This document shows, one piece after another, positions 41,489-50,496 of a stretch of 51,964 bases of DNA. Within the stretch, counting starts at the first letter, position 1, and every line of letters begins with the position of its first letter. Source of the DNA: an uncultured Mycoplasmatota bacterium (GTDB taxonomy: Bacteria > Bacillota_I > Bacilli_A > RF39 > UBA660); contig CANPPW010000007.1 in assembly GCA_947576095.1 (NCBI GenBank), positions 1-51,964 on the forward strand, written 5' to 3'. The notes beneath the pieces were generated by a model, which did no database searches, was not told the DNA's origin, and saw nothing but the letters and a program-made list of their open reading frames with translations. The position numbers and the translations under genes were made by a program.

Positions 41489-42682
41489 TCAATATCTTTT
41501 TATACGCATCAAATAATAAGCACAAATAGGCTCTTTTACTTTTATTTGAACAACCTGTTTTGGATGATTGACAACTTCTATCATACACATATTTTCATCA
41601 TAAATCTCATCTAATGTATAGGAAATCATTTTATCATCAAAACCAAAAAATTCAACAAAATCTCCTTTTTTAAAATAATTTCTTTGTTCAATTGTTGCGA
41701 TTTTCGTCTCTTTATTATAGTCCAAAACAACCCCCAAAAAATCTTGATTTGAAACTTCCATGCGTCCATTATAATACTGACATGTTTCATCATAAATGTC
41801 ATGAAAGAATTGGGGTGTACTTTCTCGATTGGCACAGTTCACAAGAATTCTTTCATAATTCTTATTATATTGATAATTTTCTAAATTATGCAAATAAGAA
41901 TCAATAACTTTTCTATAAATTCCAACAACAGTTGCAATATAATAAACAGAACGCATTCTACCTTCTATTTTAAAAGACGTAATCCCCATATCAATCATTT
42001 CTGGAATATATTTTAATAAAGACAAATCTTTCGTACAAAAAGTAAAAGGTTTATCTCCTTTTATATATCTTCCTTTATAGTTTTCAAGAGCAAAATCCCA
42101 TCTGCAAATTTGTGCACATCCTCCACGATTAGCATCTCTACCAGTAAAAAAATTGGAAAGAACACAGCGACCACTATAACTTGCACACATCGAACCATGA
42201 ATAAATGTTTCAATTTCAATATTGGTATGCTTAATAATATCTTCTATATTCTCTTTAGATAATTCTCTTCCTAAAACAATGCGAGATACACCTTTATCCG
42301 CAAAATATTGAACAGCTTCTTTATTGAGTGTCGATTGTTGTGTAGAAATATGGACATGCAATTTTGTTGTTTTTAAAGCAACATCCATAATAGCGGGATC
42401 ACTTACAATAATGGCATCTACACCAATTTCTTCTAAACTTTTTAAATAAGATTCTAATGTATCAATTCCTTCATTATGTAAAACCACATTGACAGTTACA
42501 TATACTTTTTTTCCTCTCTGATGAGAAAACAAAACGCCTTCTTTTAATTCTTCCAAAGTAAAATTTGTTGTATTAGCTCTCATTCCCAAAGTAGGACCAC
42601 CACAATAAACAGCATCTGCCCCATATAAAATAGCCCATTTTAATCTTTCCAAATCGCCTGCAGGCGCTAATAATTCAACCAT
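41489..42682 (-). CDS. trhP2: U32-family tRNA hydroxylation protein TrhP2 (YrrO-like)
   Basis: 397 aa. Begins MVELLAPAGDLERLKWAILYGADAVYCGG. U32 features are TFIHGSMCASYSGRCVLSNF and the Cys pattern in RGGCAQICRWDF, likely ligands of an iron-sulphur cluster. TrhP proteins form 5-hydroxyuridine at tRNA position 34 using prephenate. Position between trhP1 and greA and downstream of trmR matches the B. subtilis order, which supports the assignment over a protease reading of U32. Confidence 0.9.
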   Translation of the reverse strand: MVELLAPAGDLERLKWAILYGADAVYCGGPTLGMRANTTNFTLEELKEGVLFSHQRGKKVYVTVNVVLHNEGIDTLESYLKSLEEIGVDAIIVSDPAIMDVALKTTKLHVHISTQQSTLNKEAVQYFADKGVSRIVLGRELSKENIEDIIKHTNIEIETFIHGSMCASYSGRCVLSNFFTGRDANRGGCAQICRWDFALENYKGRYIKGDKPFTFCTKDLSLLKYIPEMIDMGITSFKIEGRMRSVYYIATVVGIYRKVIDSYLHNLENYQYNKNYERILVNCANRESTPQFFHDIYDETCQYYNGRMEVSNQDFLGVVLDYNKETKIATIEQRNYFKKGDFVEFFGFDDKMISYTLDEIYDENMCMIEVVNHPKQVVQIKVKEPICAYYLMRIKRY

Positions 42683-42696
42683 TCCTATCTTGTCAC

Positions 42697-43563
42697 CTAC
42701 TTCTTTATTTTATAGATTGTATCTCTAAACAAAAAACCTGTATCTGTATTTTCTAAACAAAGTTCTTCGATTTTATTTTCTACCTCACTACTATCTTTTT
42801 CATCTAATATTTTAAAAAGATCAATAATCTTCATAAATACATTCTCGTCTATAAAAGAACCATTCAATAAGGCATATTCAACTTTTTCCTGTTTCAATTG
42901 AGAATAAATAGAAGCTGCATTTAGTATATGTGCAGAAAATACATTTGTTCCATGTTCATTTTCTATAATAGGGTATCTTTTATTCTCTTTCCTTAAAAAA
43001 TATACATCATCTTTTTCTTTTATATCGAATGTTTTCTGATAATTTTGAATCAATCTTCTTCTTGATACAAATATAGGTAAATATCCAAATACAGGCACAA
43101 TCATTTTCATTGTTGTATTCTTCCTGATTTCATCAATTTCTTGTTTCATGATATCAGCTGATATCAAAATGCCTTCTACTCCCTCATTTTGATAATAATT
43201 GGCTGTTAAATAATTGGTTGTAAAATGTTCTTGAGCCCAATAAAGTGGGATATCCAAATGATATTTTTTTGATATTTGCAAAACAGCTAGGTCATAGTAA
43301 AGAATAGCCTTTATTGGAAATGTTTTTAGTTTTTGTAATGTATCTTTTAAAAGTGGTAATTCGTGATTTAGTATATTTTTATTGAGAGCCACAAAAAATT
43401 CAATTTGTGGATTTTTTTGTAATAATATACAAAGTTCATCTAAAGAATATGTATATGGAAAACAACTACTTAAATTATGAATACCAATTAAAATACCATC
43501 CACATTCTCTAATATTTTTCCTTGTTTTTTTTGTGAAAAAATAACTATATTTTTCATTTCCAC
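42697..43563 (-). CDS. trhP1: U32-family protein TrhP1 (YrrN-like)
   Basis: 288 aa, shorter and more divergent than TrhP2, lacking the Cys-rich region, as is typical for YrrN. Recognisable parts are a barrel with LYWAQEHFTTNYLTANYY, VPVFGYLPIF, and a terminal GFLFRDTIYKIK, the usual C-terminal signature of the family. It lies 14 bases upstream of trhP2. Together they are expected to hydroxylate U34 of several tRNAs. A weak hairpin terminator lies just upstream (43573-43596). Confidence 0.8.
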   Translation of the reverse strand: MEMKNIVIFSQKKQGKILENVDGILIGIHNLSSCFPYTYSLDELCILLQKNPQIEFFVALNKNILNHELPLLKDTLQKLKTFPIKAILYYDLAVLQISKKYHLDIPLYWAQEHFTTNYLTANYYQNEGVEGILISADIMKQEIDEIRKNTTMKMIVPVFGYLPIFVSRRRLIQNYQKTFDIKEKDDVYFLRKENKRYPIIENEHGTNVFSAHILNAASIYSQLKQEKVEYALLNGSFIDENVFMKIIDLFKILDEKDSSEVENKIEELCLENTDTGFLFRDTIYKIKK

Positions 43564-43572
43564 TCCTCCTTA

Positions 43573-43596
43573 AGAAAAAAAGACTCTAGTGTCTTA
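43573..43596 (-). terminator. Weak terminator or attenuator before trhP1
   Basis: AAGAC/GTCTT, 5-bp stem with 6-base loop, and TTTTTTT on the minus strand, overlapping the stop of the 191-aa gene. It probably gives only partial termination. Confidence 0.45.
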
Positions 43597-44169
43597 CGCT
43601 ACTTGTTCCTCTGAATAAGCACTAGGATACACCATTGTCTTTGTCTTTTCTATTTCTGGGTTTACTTTTCTTATACTTTGCAGTTGCTTTTCTTTATATT
43701 CTTGTAATTCTTCTATAGAAACCTCTGATATTCCCGTTTTTTCTAAAATATGTTTTACCATATACCAAATATCTGATTTTTGATAATACTCTTTATAAAC
43801 CTCAAATTCTGCAAGTTTCAAATAATAAATTGTATCAGGAATAAGATAGTTTTGTAAATTCAAATATCCTACGATATCTTCTGGTTTAACACACATAGAT
43901 AAAGCTTCTTCTACATGATTTGCAAAATCAGCATCATCATATACATATATATTTGCTAAAAAAAGATTTAATGTGTGCACACCTTCAATATGTTCAAATG
44001 AATCCCATGCTCTTTTTACAATATCTTTTTGTTTTTTTGCTTTTCGATTTTGTAAATATAGTTTAGCTCCCATTTTCTGACATGATTTTTTAAATTCTTC
44101 ATATATATAGAGATTTAATTTTTCATTTCTAAGGCGTCTTACACATTGTTTTTGTGATAATGTTTTCAT
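43594..44169 (-). CDS. Hypothetical protein between trmR and trhP1
   Basis: 191 aa, soluble, strongly helical, rich in Lys, Glu and Tyr; no motif recognised. The N-terminus is basic (KQCVRRLRNEKLNLY, QNRKAKKQKDIVKR), which could suit RNA contact (inference). It lies within the tRNA mo5U cluster where B. subtilis has no extra gene. A CACCTCC-complementary GGAGGTG precedes the ATG. Confidence 0.6.
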   Translation of the reverse strand: MKTLSQKQCVRRLRNEKLNLYIYEEFKKSCQKMGAKLYLQNRKAKKQKDIVKRAWDSFEHIEGVHTLNLFLANIYVYDDADFANHVEEALSMCVKPEDIVGYLNLQNYLIPDTIYYLKLAEFEVYKEYYQKSDIWYMVKHILEKTGISEVSIEELQEYKEKQLQSIRKVNPEIEKTKTMVYPSAYSEEQVA

Positions 44170-44230
44170 GTAATTCCACCTCCACTTGGTATTCTATTAT
44201 ATCATAATCGTTATAAAAAGCAAGAAAAAT

Positions 44231-44815
44231 TCAGCAAATTTTAAGGCTGATAGAAATCCCATCACCAATATCAAAGAATTGTGTTTCGAAACGATCATTA
44301 TTTTTTAGAAATTCTATATACTTTCTAAGTTTCCTTACAATTCCTCGTACATTGCGGCTGAGACCATCATCTTCTTTTTCAACCAAACCATGAAATTTTA
44401 AATTATCGGATATAATAACACCTTGAACAACTAAATTTTTCTCAAATTTTTCGAAAAAAGGAATATACTGTCCTTTAGCTGCATCAATAAAAATGAAATC
44501 AAATTGCTCACCTAATTCTACATCTAAAGCATCCTTGTGTAACACCTCAATTTGATTTTCTAAGTGACACCTTTTGATATTTTTTAAAGCCATATGATAC
44601 CTTTCTTCATCTCTTTCAATTGTCGTAATTTGAATATTAGGATCTATCAAAGCCATTTTAATAGCGGAATATCCTATGGCACATCCTATTTCCAGAATCC
44701 TTTTAAAGTGGTGCTTTTTTATATAGGTTGTCATAAATTCAATGCCATCTTTTTGCATAATAGGAATTTTATTTTCCTTGGCATACATTTCTATTTCTTC
44801 TAATATGTAAACCAT
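44231..44815 (-). CDS. trmR: tRNA 5-hydroxyuridine methyltransferase TrmR (YrrM-like O-methyltransferase)
   Basis: 194 aa SAM-dependent O-methyltransferase. SAM site ILEIGCAIGYSAIKMAL (about 38-54), acidic TTIERDEERY, FIFIDAAKGQYIPFF, and VIISDNLKFHG. Family members range from catechol methyltransferases to TrmR; the context (mltG, trhP1, trhP2, greA) points to TrmR, which methylates ho5U34 to mo5U34 in tRNA. It overlaps the mltG end by 16 bases. Confidence 0.88.
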   Translation of the reverse strand: MVYILEEIEMYAKENKIPIMQKDGIEFMTTYIKKHHFKRILEIGCAIGYSAIKMALIDPNIQITTIERDEERYHMALKNIKRCHLENQIEVLHKDALDVELGEQFDFIFIDAAKGQYIPFFEKFEKNLVVQGVIISDNLKFHGLVEKEDDGLSRNVRGIVRKLRKYIEFLKNNDRFETQFFDIGDGISISLKIC

Positions 44816-45858
44816 AAACCCTCTTTTTTCAATTGATTAATGATTTGGTTATGTTCCTTATTATTTCTAGTAAAATATACTTTCTTATTCTTATCGGCTA
44901 CAAAATAATAAAACGAGCTACTTGTAGGGGAAATTGCAGATACAATTGAGGTAATACTAGGATTACAAATCGGACCAACAGGAAGTTTGCCAGCCATATT
45001 AGCGTTTCTTGTATTATAAGCATTATAATCATTAATTTCAGATTTATATAAATCTCTCTCTCCCATATCTACCTTCGCCGCATAATAAGTAGTTACATCG
45101 GATCCCAAGCTCATATTTGCTTGCAAACGATTATAAAACACACCAGCAACACCCTTTCGATCTGATTCTGTCATTGCCTCTAACTCAACCATAGATGCTA
45201 AAGTTATCATCTGATGTATTGTATAAGAAGACTGTTTCATCATTTCTTTATAAGGTGCTAATTTTTTCGCTGTATTATCTAACATTTTTTCAAAAACATT
45301 TTCTATTTTAGCATGACTAACAAATTCATATGTGTCTGGATATAAATACCCTTCTAGAGAATAATAAATATTTCCATCTAATATTGCTTCTGTTAGAAAC
45401 CAATATTTCCCAATCAATTGTTTTAAATATTCTGTATCCTTTAACTTTTGATAAATTTCCTGTTCCGTAATATCCATATTCTTTGTAATATTGGAAACTA
45501 TATATCGCATATTTCGCCCCTCTTTAAAGGTAATACTAACAACTTTATGTGTTGGATTTTTAGATAGATTTTCTATAATTTTTAAAGTGGACATATTAGA
45601 GTTTAATGTATAAATTCCTGACTTTAATGTAGATACACCTTTAATTTTAAGCATAATTTTATAACCAAGTTCATTTTTAATAAGATTTTTTTCTTTTAAT
45701 TTTTGTGTAATACTGGTAAAAGTACTCCCCTCTTCAATTTCAAAAGTTACATTACGGTTTCCGCCTACTGGACCTGCTAAATAAAAATAAATCCCCACTG
45801 AAAATACTGCACAAACTATCAATGCAAGTAAAGTTAAAAATAGAACTAACTTCTTCAT
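44800..45858 (-). CDS. mltG: Endolytic murein transglycosylase MltG
   Basis: 352 aa. One N-terminal TM helix (about 4-28), a LysM-like region, then the YceG catalytic domain. The catalytic Glu is in TLASMVELEAMTESDRKGVAGVFYNR, followed by LGSDVTTYYA, NTRNANMAGKLPVGPICNPS and a final YYFVADKN. It cuts nascent peptidoglycan and sets glycan length. The first residue context of the catalytic motif (VELEA in place of the common VEKE) is mildly unusual. Corresponds to B. subtilis yrrL in the conserved cluster. Confidence 0.94.
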   Translation of the reverse strand: MKKLVLFLTLLALIVCAVFSVGIYFYLAGPVGGNRNVTFEIEEGSTFTSITQKLKEKNLIKNELGYKIMLKIKGVSTLKSGIYTLNSNMSTLKIIENLSKNPTHKVVSITFKEGRNMRYIVSNITKNMDITEQEIYQKLKDTEYLKQLIGKYWFLTEAILDGNIYYSLEGYLYPDTYEFVSHAKIENVFEKMLDNTAKKLAPYKEMMKQSSYTIHQMITLASMVELEAMTESDRKGVAGVFYNRLQANMSLGSDVTTYYAAKVDMGERDLYKSEINDYNAYNTRNANMAGKLPVGPICNPSITSIVSAISPTSSSFYYFVADKNKKVYFTRNNKEHNQIINQLKKEGLWFTY

Positions 45859-45862
45859 AAAC

Positions 45863-45890
45863 CTAAAAAGCGAGTATTTCTACTCGGCAT
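45863..45890 (-). terminator. Hairpin between yrzB and mltG
   Basis: CGAGTA/TACTCG with TTTC loop, then CTTTTTAG on the minus strand; the yrzB stop is in it. Likely tunes the ratio of upstream to downstream genes. Confidence 0.55.
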
Positions 45891-46179
45891 TTCCTCCTTC
45901 TTCACTCACTTGTTTATTGGCCTCTTGTTGTAACTCATCTAAAATGGTTTCAATAATTTTCCATTCTTTTTCTGTTTCAATTGGCTTTAATGTCGTATTT
46001 TCTTCTTCTGGATTATAAATAGCTGCATATACCTTTGTATTTCCCTCTTCATCTGTTGTATTATCTGTATATACAATATAATTTTTTCCTGTTTCATCTG
46101 ATTCAAATGTAAATAAAGCTTCACATTCTATATTTTTCCCTTCTTCATCTGTTACTGTAAATATCATTTTTTCTTCCAT
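45880..46179 (-). CDS. yrzB: DUF1292 protein (YrzB family)
   Basis: 99 aa, very acidic. Typical DUF1292 pattern: a FTVTDEEGKNIECEALFTFES opening, then NYIVYTDNTTDEEGN and YAAIYNPEEE. Function unknown, but conserved between ruvX and mltG in Bacilli, exactly as here. It starts 3 bases after the ruvX stop. Confidence 0.9.
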   Translation of the reverse strand: MEEKMIFTVTDEEGKNIECEALFTFESDETGKNYIVYTDNTTDEEGNTKVYAAIYNPEEENTTLKPIETEKEWKIIETILDELQQEANKQVSEEGGNAE

Positions 46180-46182
46180 ATT

Positions 46183-46617
46183 CTATTTTCCTTTCTCTTT
46201 ATCTAAATAAGACTGTAAAATTATATTAGCCGCTAAACTATCAATCTTATTTTTTCTTTTTTTTCTTGAAATATCAGCTTCTAACATATATCTATTAGCT
46301 TCTATGGTAGTAAGGCGTTCATCCTGCAGCATCACCTGTATTGATAACTGCTTTTCTAGTTTTTCTTTAAAAGAAATCGTAACATTACACCTTTCTCCCA
46401 TCGTGTTATTCATATTTTTAGGCAATCCTAAAACAAATGTTGAAATATTTTCCTTTGTTTGGATATCTTTTAATATAGGAATGAGACTATCAAAATCATT
46501 TTCCGCAAATCGAATGGTTTGATAGGTTTGAGCTATGGTACCTGTTGGATCACTAATAGCAAGCCCAAGTGTTCTGGTTCCAAGATCAAGACCTAAAATT
46601 CTTTCATGATTGATCAT
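46183..46617 (-). CDS. ruvX: Holliday-junction resolvase-like YqgF/RuvX
   Basis: 144 aa RNase H-fold nuclease. First catalytic Asp in [17 protein letters not shown], Glu in LQDERLTT, last Asp in [15 protein letters not shown]. Family role is pre-16S rRNA 5' processing and possibly junction resolution. It overlaps ireB by 14 bases; AAT-rich ribosome binding region lies within ireB. Confidence 0.93.
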   Translation of the reverse strand: MINHERILGLDLGTRTLGLAISDPTGTIAQTYQTIRFAENDFDSLIPILKDIQTKENISTFVLGLPKNMNNTMGERCNVTISFKEKLEKQLSIQVMLQDERLTTIEANRYMLEADISRKKRKNKIDSLAANIILQSYLDKEKGK

Positions 46618-46849
46618 AATTTTTACTCAACAAATACTCTAATATTTTTGCACGATCCAGTTTTTTTATTTTATTTCTCGCTTCTTTATGACTAGAAATA
46701 TATCCTGGATCACCACTCATTAAATATCCTACGAGTTGAGCAATAGGCTCATATCCTTTTTCAATCAATGACTCAGCTACCTCTTTAAGTGTTTCCTGAA
46801 TCATGCCATATTCGAAATCTTCTATTTGATATATTTCAGTATTTTTCAT
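46604..46849 (-). CDS. ireB: IreB family regulatory protein (YrzL, DUF965)
   Basis: 81 aa. Recognised by [32 protein letters not shown]. In enterococci IreB is a target of the PASTA kinase IreK and affects cephalosporin resistance. First gene of the ireB-greA series, with its own promoter at 46879-46907 and GGTGATGG before the ATG. Confidence 0.94.
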   Translation of the reverse strand: MKNTEIYQIEDFEYGMIQETLKEVAESLIEKGYEPIAQLVGYLMSGDPGYISSHKEARNKIKKLDRAKILEYLLSKNYDQS

Positions 46850-46878
46850 ACCATCACCTACTTTATGAATACATTATC

Positions 46879-46907
46879 ATTGTAACATGTATCAACCCAT
46901 TTTTCAA
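46879..46907 (-). promoter_or_regulatory. Promoter of the ireB-ruvX-yrzB-mltG series
   Basis: Minus strand TTGAAA (46902-46907), 17-bp spacer, TACAAT (46879-46884). Confidence 0.7.
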
Positions 46908-46931
46908 CTCTATCTTCTATTTTGATTCTAG

Positions 46932-46965
46932 AAAAAAATCTCTCCTTTTTTAGGGAAAGATTTTC
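46932..46965 (-). terminator. Terminator after the lipoprotein gene
   Basis: AAAATCT/AGATTTT stem with inner CC/GG pairs, then a run of T on the minus strand. It separates the Ala T-box operon from the ireB operon. Confidence 0.6.
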
Positions 46966-46982
46966 TTTTTCAAATATATAAA

Positions 46983-47579
46983 TTATTCATAAAGATAAAG
47001 ATCCATCATTGAAACTTTATTACTAGTAAAACTAATTTCTAGTCTATACTCTTTATCTTCTATATTAATAAAACTCCTTAGCTTATCGCCACTTTGGTTT
47101 TTTTCTCCAAGAATTTGAAGAACTTCTTCCTTTGTAGAATCAAAAGAAATTCCATTGATGCTAAAATCTATTTTCGCGTCTTTTTCACTATTAATGATTT
47201 TTACTTGTCTCGTTTGTTCTTCCTTTGTAAACACTCCATCAAATGCATTTTCCCGACAAAGTCTAAGTTCTAAAAGACTATTAGGATATTGATCATTGGA
47301 AAAATCAACTGTATGAGCAACTGAACCTGAAACTTTCCAGCCATCATTCAAAAAAAAATTAACATCCATTGGAAGCGAATAAGATGAACCTTTATAAGAT
47401 ACTATAATATCTTTATCTTTTTTTGGACTTTCCTGTTTTATACTTTCATCAGATGATGAAGGTTTATTAACACTATTATCTCCTTTATTATCTATTTTTT
47501 TGCTACAACCTAGCAAACTCAATATTGAAATACTGCATATACATACTAATAAAATTTTTTTCTTTTTCTTTCCTCCCAT
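46983..47579 (-). CDS. Putative lipoprotein of unknown function
   Basis: 198 aa. Signal peptide with lipobox LSLLGC (Cys about 25), then a Ser/Lys/Asp-rich linker (about 26-58) and a globular domain. The C-terminal part (SINGISFDSTKEEVLQILGEKN, then LEISFTSNKVSMMDLYLYE) resembles small surface domains in which a GISFDMTKEEV-type motif precedes a beta sheet. Third gene after the Ala T-box. Function unknown. Confidence 0.7.
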   Translation of the reverse strand: MGGKKKKKILLVCICSISILSLLGCSKKIDNKGDNSVNKPSSSDESIKQESPKKDKDIIVSYKGSSYSLPMDVNFFLNDGWKVSGSVAHTVDFSNDQYPNSLLELRLCRENAFDGVFTKEEQTRQVKIINSEKDAKIDFSINGISFDSTKEEVLQILGEKNQSGDKLRSFINIEDKEYRLEISFTSNKVSMMDLYLYE

Positions 47580-47598
47580 ATAAAAATATCATTACCAT

Positions 47599-48162
47599 CT
47601 ATCCTACTTCTATACCTATATTTTTAAGAATTTGTAATACTTTTTCTTTCATATCCTCTATCTTTTTATTATTATAAATATAATAGTCTGCCATAGCAAT
47701 AGGACCACCTTTTTCTAAAGTTTCAATTTCTGTCTCATCCCGCATCAATGCCTTTATTTCTGTCAAAGGTCTAATAGGTCTCGTCTTTAATCTTTGATAT
47801 CTCACGCTTTTATCAGATATGACAGATACAACAATTAAATCTTCACCTAATTTTTCCTTTAAGAATTTATATTCACTCCATGAATATAAACCATCTATAA
47901 CTACATTCCCTTTTTCTAGTAATGATTCAATTTGTGGATACGATACAATGGCAATGGCTGCCATTCCATATTTTTTACGTAAATCCTCTCTTATTGGCCG
48001 TTCATTTTCTTGTGTAAGAGCAAGTCCTTTTTCTCTTACTTTTTCGGTTACAACACCACCAAAATATAAAACAGAAAATCCCCATTGTACAAGCATTTTT
48101 GTAACTTCTGATTTACCTGTACCACACATACCTACAATAGCAACTACCTTATTCTTTTTCAA
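47599..48162 (-). CDS. P-loop nucleotide kinase, UPF0200/dephospho-CoA-kinase-like
   Basis: 187 aa. Walker A GMCGTGKSEV (about 11-20), a lid region REKGLALTQENERPIREDLRKKYGMAA, then VIDGLYSWSEY and VSVISDKSVRYQRLKTR. The pattern matches the small kinases best known from archaea (UPF0200) more than CoaE. It lies 13 bases downstream of the kinase-AlaRS fusion and before the lipoprotein. Possible substrate is a nucleoside monophosphate or precursor; unproven. Confidence 0.7.
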   Translation of the reverse strand: MKKNKVVAIVGMCGTGKSEVTKMLVQWGFSVLYFGGVVTEKVREKGLALTQENERPIREDLRKKYGMAAIAIVSYPQIESLLEKGNVVIDGLYSWSEYKFLKEKLGEDLIVVSVISDKSVRYQRLKTRPIRPLTEIKALMRDETEIETLEKGGPIAMADYYIYNNKKIEDMKEKVLQILKNIGIEVG

Positions 48163-48175
48163 ATTCCTATCTCCT

Positions 48176-50479
48176 TTATAATAAAACAGCTTTGATTCTC
48201 CTTACACCAGCCGATGATGCTTCTTCTTTTTTAATTTTAAAAATTCCTAATTCACTGGTATTTTTTACATGTGGTCCACCACACAATTCTTTAGAAACAT
48301 CTCCAATTGAATAGACAGTAACAACATCTCCATACTTCTCAATAAACATGGCTTCTGCACCTGTTTGTAACGCTTCTTCTTTTGTCATTTCCTCTTTTAC
48401 AACAGGAAGAGAAGCCTGAATCCATTCATTAACCTGTTCTTCTACCTTTGTTTTTTCTTCCTCTGTCAATTTATGATCACAAGAAAAGTCAAAACGCATT
48501 CTCTCATCTGTAATATTACTTCCTCTTTGATGAACATCATTTCCTAAAATTTTTCTTAAGGCAGCGTTTAAAAGATGTGTTGCTGTATGATATTTGATAT
48601 TCATCTCACTATCACTAGAAAGGCCCCCCTTGAATTTTTCTTTAGAGCCCATTCTTGATTTTTCTTGATGTTCTCTAAATTTTTGATAAAATCCTTCTAA
48701 ATTTACAATAAGTCCCTTCTCATTTGCCAGTTCTATTGTAAGTTCAATTGGAAATCCATAAGTATCATAAAGTTTAAAAGCAATTTCATCTTTGATTTCT
48801 TTTTCTTTGATATCAACCAATTTATCAAATTCTCTAAGTCCTTTTTCTAAAGTACTATTAAATTTACTTTTTTCACTTTGTAAAACATCTAAAATAATTT
48901 CTTGATTACATTCTAATTCCTTATAATAATTTTTATATTTTTGAATTATTAATAAAGCTAAATCCTTATCCCAATCACTATTAATATCAATTTCTAATTT
49001 TTTTGCATAACGAATCATTCTTCGAATCAATCTTCTTAAAATATATCCTTGATCAGTATTAGAAGGTTTAATCTGTGCGTTATCTCCTGCAATCATAACA
49101 ACCGCACGAATATGATCCGCAACAATTCTCATACTTTTTTTGTAAACTTCATCAGTATAATTTTTATGTGAAATCAATTCTATTTTTTCGATGACATCTT
49201 TCCAAATAGATGATGTATAGTTATCGTTTACGCCTTCTAATGCAGAGGTAATACGTTCTACTCCCATACCTGTATCTACATTCTTTTTCGAAAGTTCTGT
49301 AATAGTACCATCACTATGTTTATAGTATTGCATAAATACATTATTCCATATTTCCACCCATCTCTCATCTTCTGGGTCATGTTTTTCTGGAACAGGTTCT
49401 TTACTTCGCCAATAAAAAATTTCTGTATCAGGACCACAAGGACCTGCATCTCCTGCAATCCAAAAATTATCATGCAAATAACTGATTCTATCTTCTTTCA
49501 CACCTAATTCTTTCCAAATTGTAGCAGACTCTTCATCCCTCGGAATCGTTTCATCTCCTGCAAAAACAGTTACTGCAAGTTTCTCTATTGGAATCTGCAT
49601 TTTTTCCGTTAACAACTCAAAACTCCAAGAAATCGATTCCTCTTTAAAATAATCCCCTAAACTCCAGTTCCCAAGCATTTCAAAAAATGTATGATGTGTG
49701 GCATCTCCAACCTCATCCAAATCAATTGTTCTAAAACATTTTTGTACATCTACAAGTCTAGATCCCGCAGGATGCTCTTCTACTGTTAAATAAGGAACCA
49801 AAGGCTGCATTCCAGCTGTATTAAAAAGACTTGTTGGATCATTTTCTGGAACCACTGGTGCACTTGGAATCACCACATGTCCCTTTTCTTTAAAAAAATT
49901 TAAATATATATCTTTAATATTCATTTTATCTACCTCCTCTATCATTTTTTTTATCTTTTGTTCAAGCTCTAAAATTGTTTGGCTATTATGAATTACATAA
50001 TCATACTGATGATACCCTTCTAAACCATGATTCGTCCGATGCTTTTTTTGTTTTTCAGTAAGATATTTTCCACTATAAGGACTTTCTATATAAATCGTAA
50101 TTACTTTCGGAAAAACCTTTTTTAAATCTTCTATTTCTTCTATAAATCTTGTATCTGATATAGTTATACAGGAAAAAAAATAAGAATAAATTTTTGCATC
50201 TTCAATCAATCTTCGAATAAGCATCCGTTCATCTATCTGGTCCTTAATGAGTTCTACTCCCACATTATTTAAAAAATCTCTTGGTTTGGTTTGTTCACTT
50301 CCATCCCAGTTTAATATGTGCTTTGCGTATTGCTTGACATAATAGCTATATTGTAAATTTAAACATTTTTTACCTTTTTCTTTATAAATTTTTTCAATAA
50401 TTTTAGCTACCTCTGATTTTCCAGAACCGCTTTTTCCACAAATATTATAGAATATGGGATTTTTATTTGTAAAATTCAT
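48176..50479 (-). CDS. alaS: P-loop kinase domain fused to a short alanyl-tRNA synthetase
   Basis: 767 aa. Residues 1 to about 183 are a dNMP-kinase-like P-loop domain: GKSGSGKSEVAK, WDGSEQTKPRDFLNNVGVELI, ISDTRFIEEIEDL and LTEKQKKHRTNH. From Met186 the AlaRS proper begins (IYLNFFKEKGHVVIPSA). Catalytic GMQPLVPYL, ATHHTFFEMLGNWSLGDYF and the editing domain HTATHLLNAAL, CGGPHVKNTSELG follow. It stops there: the DHHA1/C-Ala domain is absent, so AlaRS is about 582 residues against about 875 normally. GAGGAGGT lies eight bases before Met186 (49924), so free AlaRS can also be made. Both the fusion start and the internal start look usable. Controlled by the Ala T-box. Confidence 0.9.
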   Translation of the reverse strand: MNFTNKNPIFYNICGKSGSGKSEVAKIIEKIYKEKGKKCLNLQYSYYVKQYAKHILNWDGSEQTKPRDFLNNVGVELIKDQIDERMLIRRLIEDAKIYSYFFSCITISDTRFIEEIEDLKKVFPKVITIYIESPYSGKYLTEKQKKHRTNHGLEGYHQYDYVIHNSQTILELEQKIKKMIEEVDKMNIKDIYLNFFKEKGHVVIPSAPVVPENDPTSLFNTAGMQPLVPYLTVEEHPAGSRLVDVQKCFRTIDLDEVGDATHHTFFEMLGNWSLGDYFKEESISWSFELLTEKMQIPIEKLAVTVFAGDETIPRDEESATIWKELGVKEDRISYLHDNFWIAGDAGPCGPDTEIFYWRSKEPVPEKHDPEDERWVEIWNNVFMQYYKHSDGTITELSKKNVDTGMGVERITSALEGVNDNYTSSIWKDVIEKIELISHKNYTDEVYKKSMRIVADHIRAVVMIAGDNAQIKPSNTDQGYILRRLIRRMIRYAKKLEIDINSDWDKDLALLIIQKYKNYYKELECNQEIILDVLQSEKSKFNSTLEKGLREFDKLVDIKEKEIKDEIAFKLYDTYGFPIELTIELANEKGLIVNLEGFYQKFREHQEKSRMGSKEKFKGGLSSDSEMNIKYHTATHLLNAALRKILGNDVHQRGSNITDERMRFDFSCDHKLTEEEKTKVEEQVNEWIQASLPVVKEEMTKEEALQTGAEAMFIEKYGDVVTVYSIGDVSKELCGGPHVKNTSELGIFKIKKEEASSAGVRRIKAVLL

Positions 50480-50496
50480 ACCTCTTTCCTTTCTAA

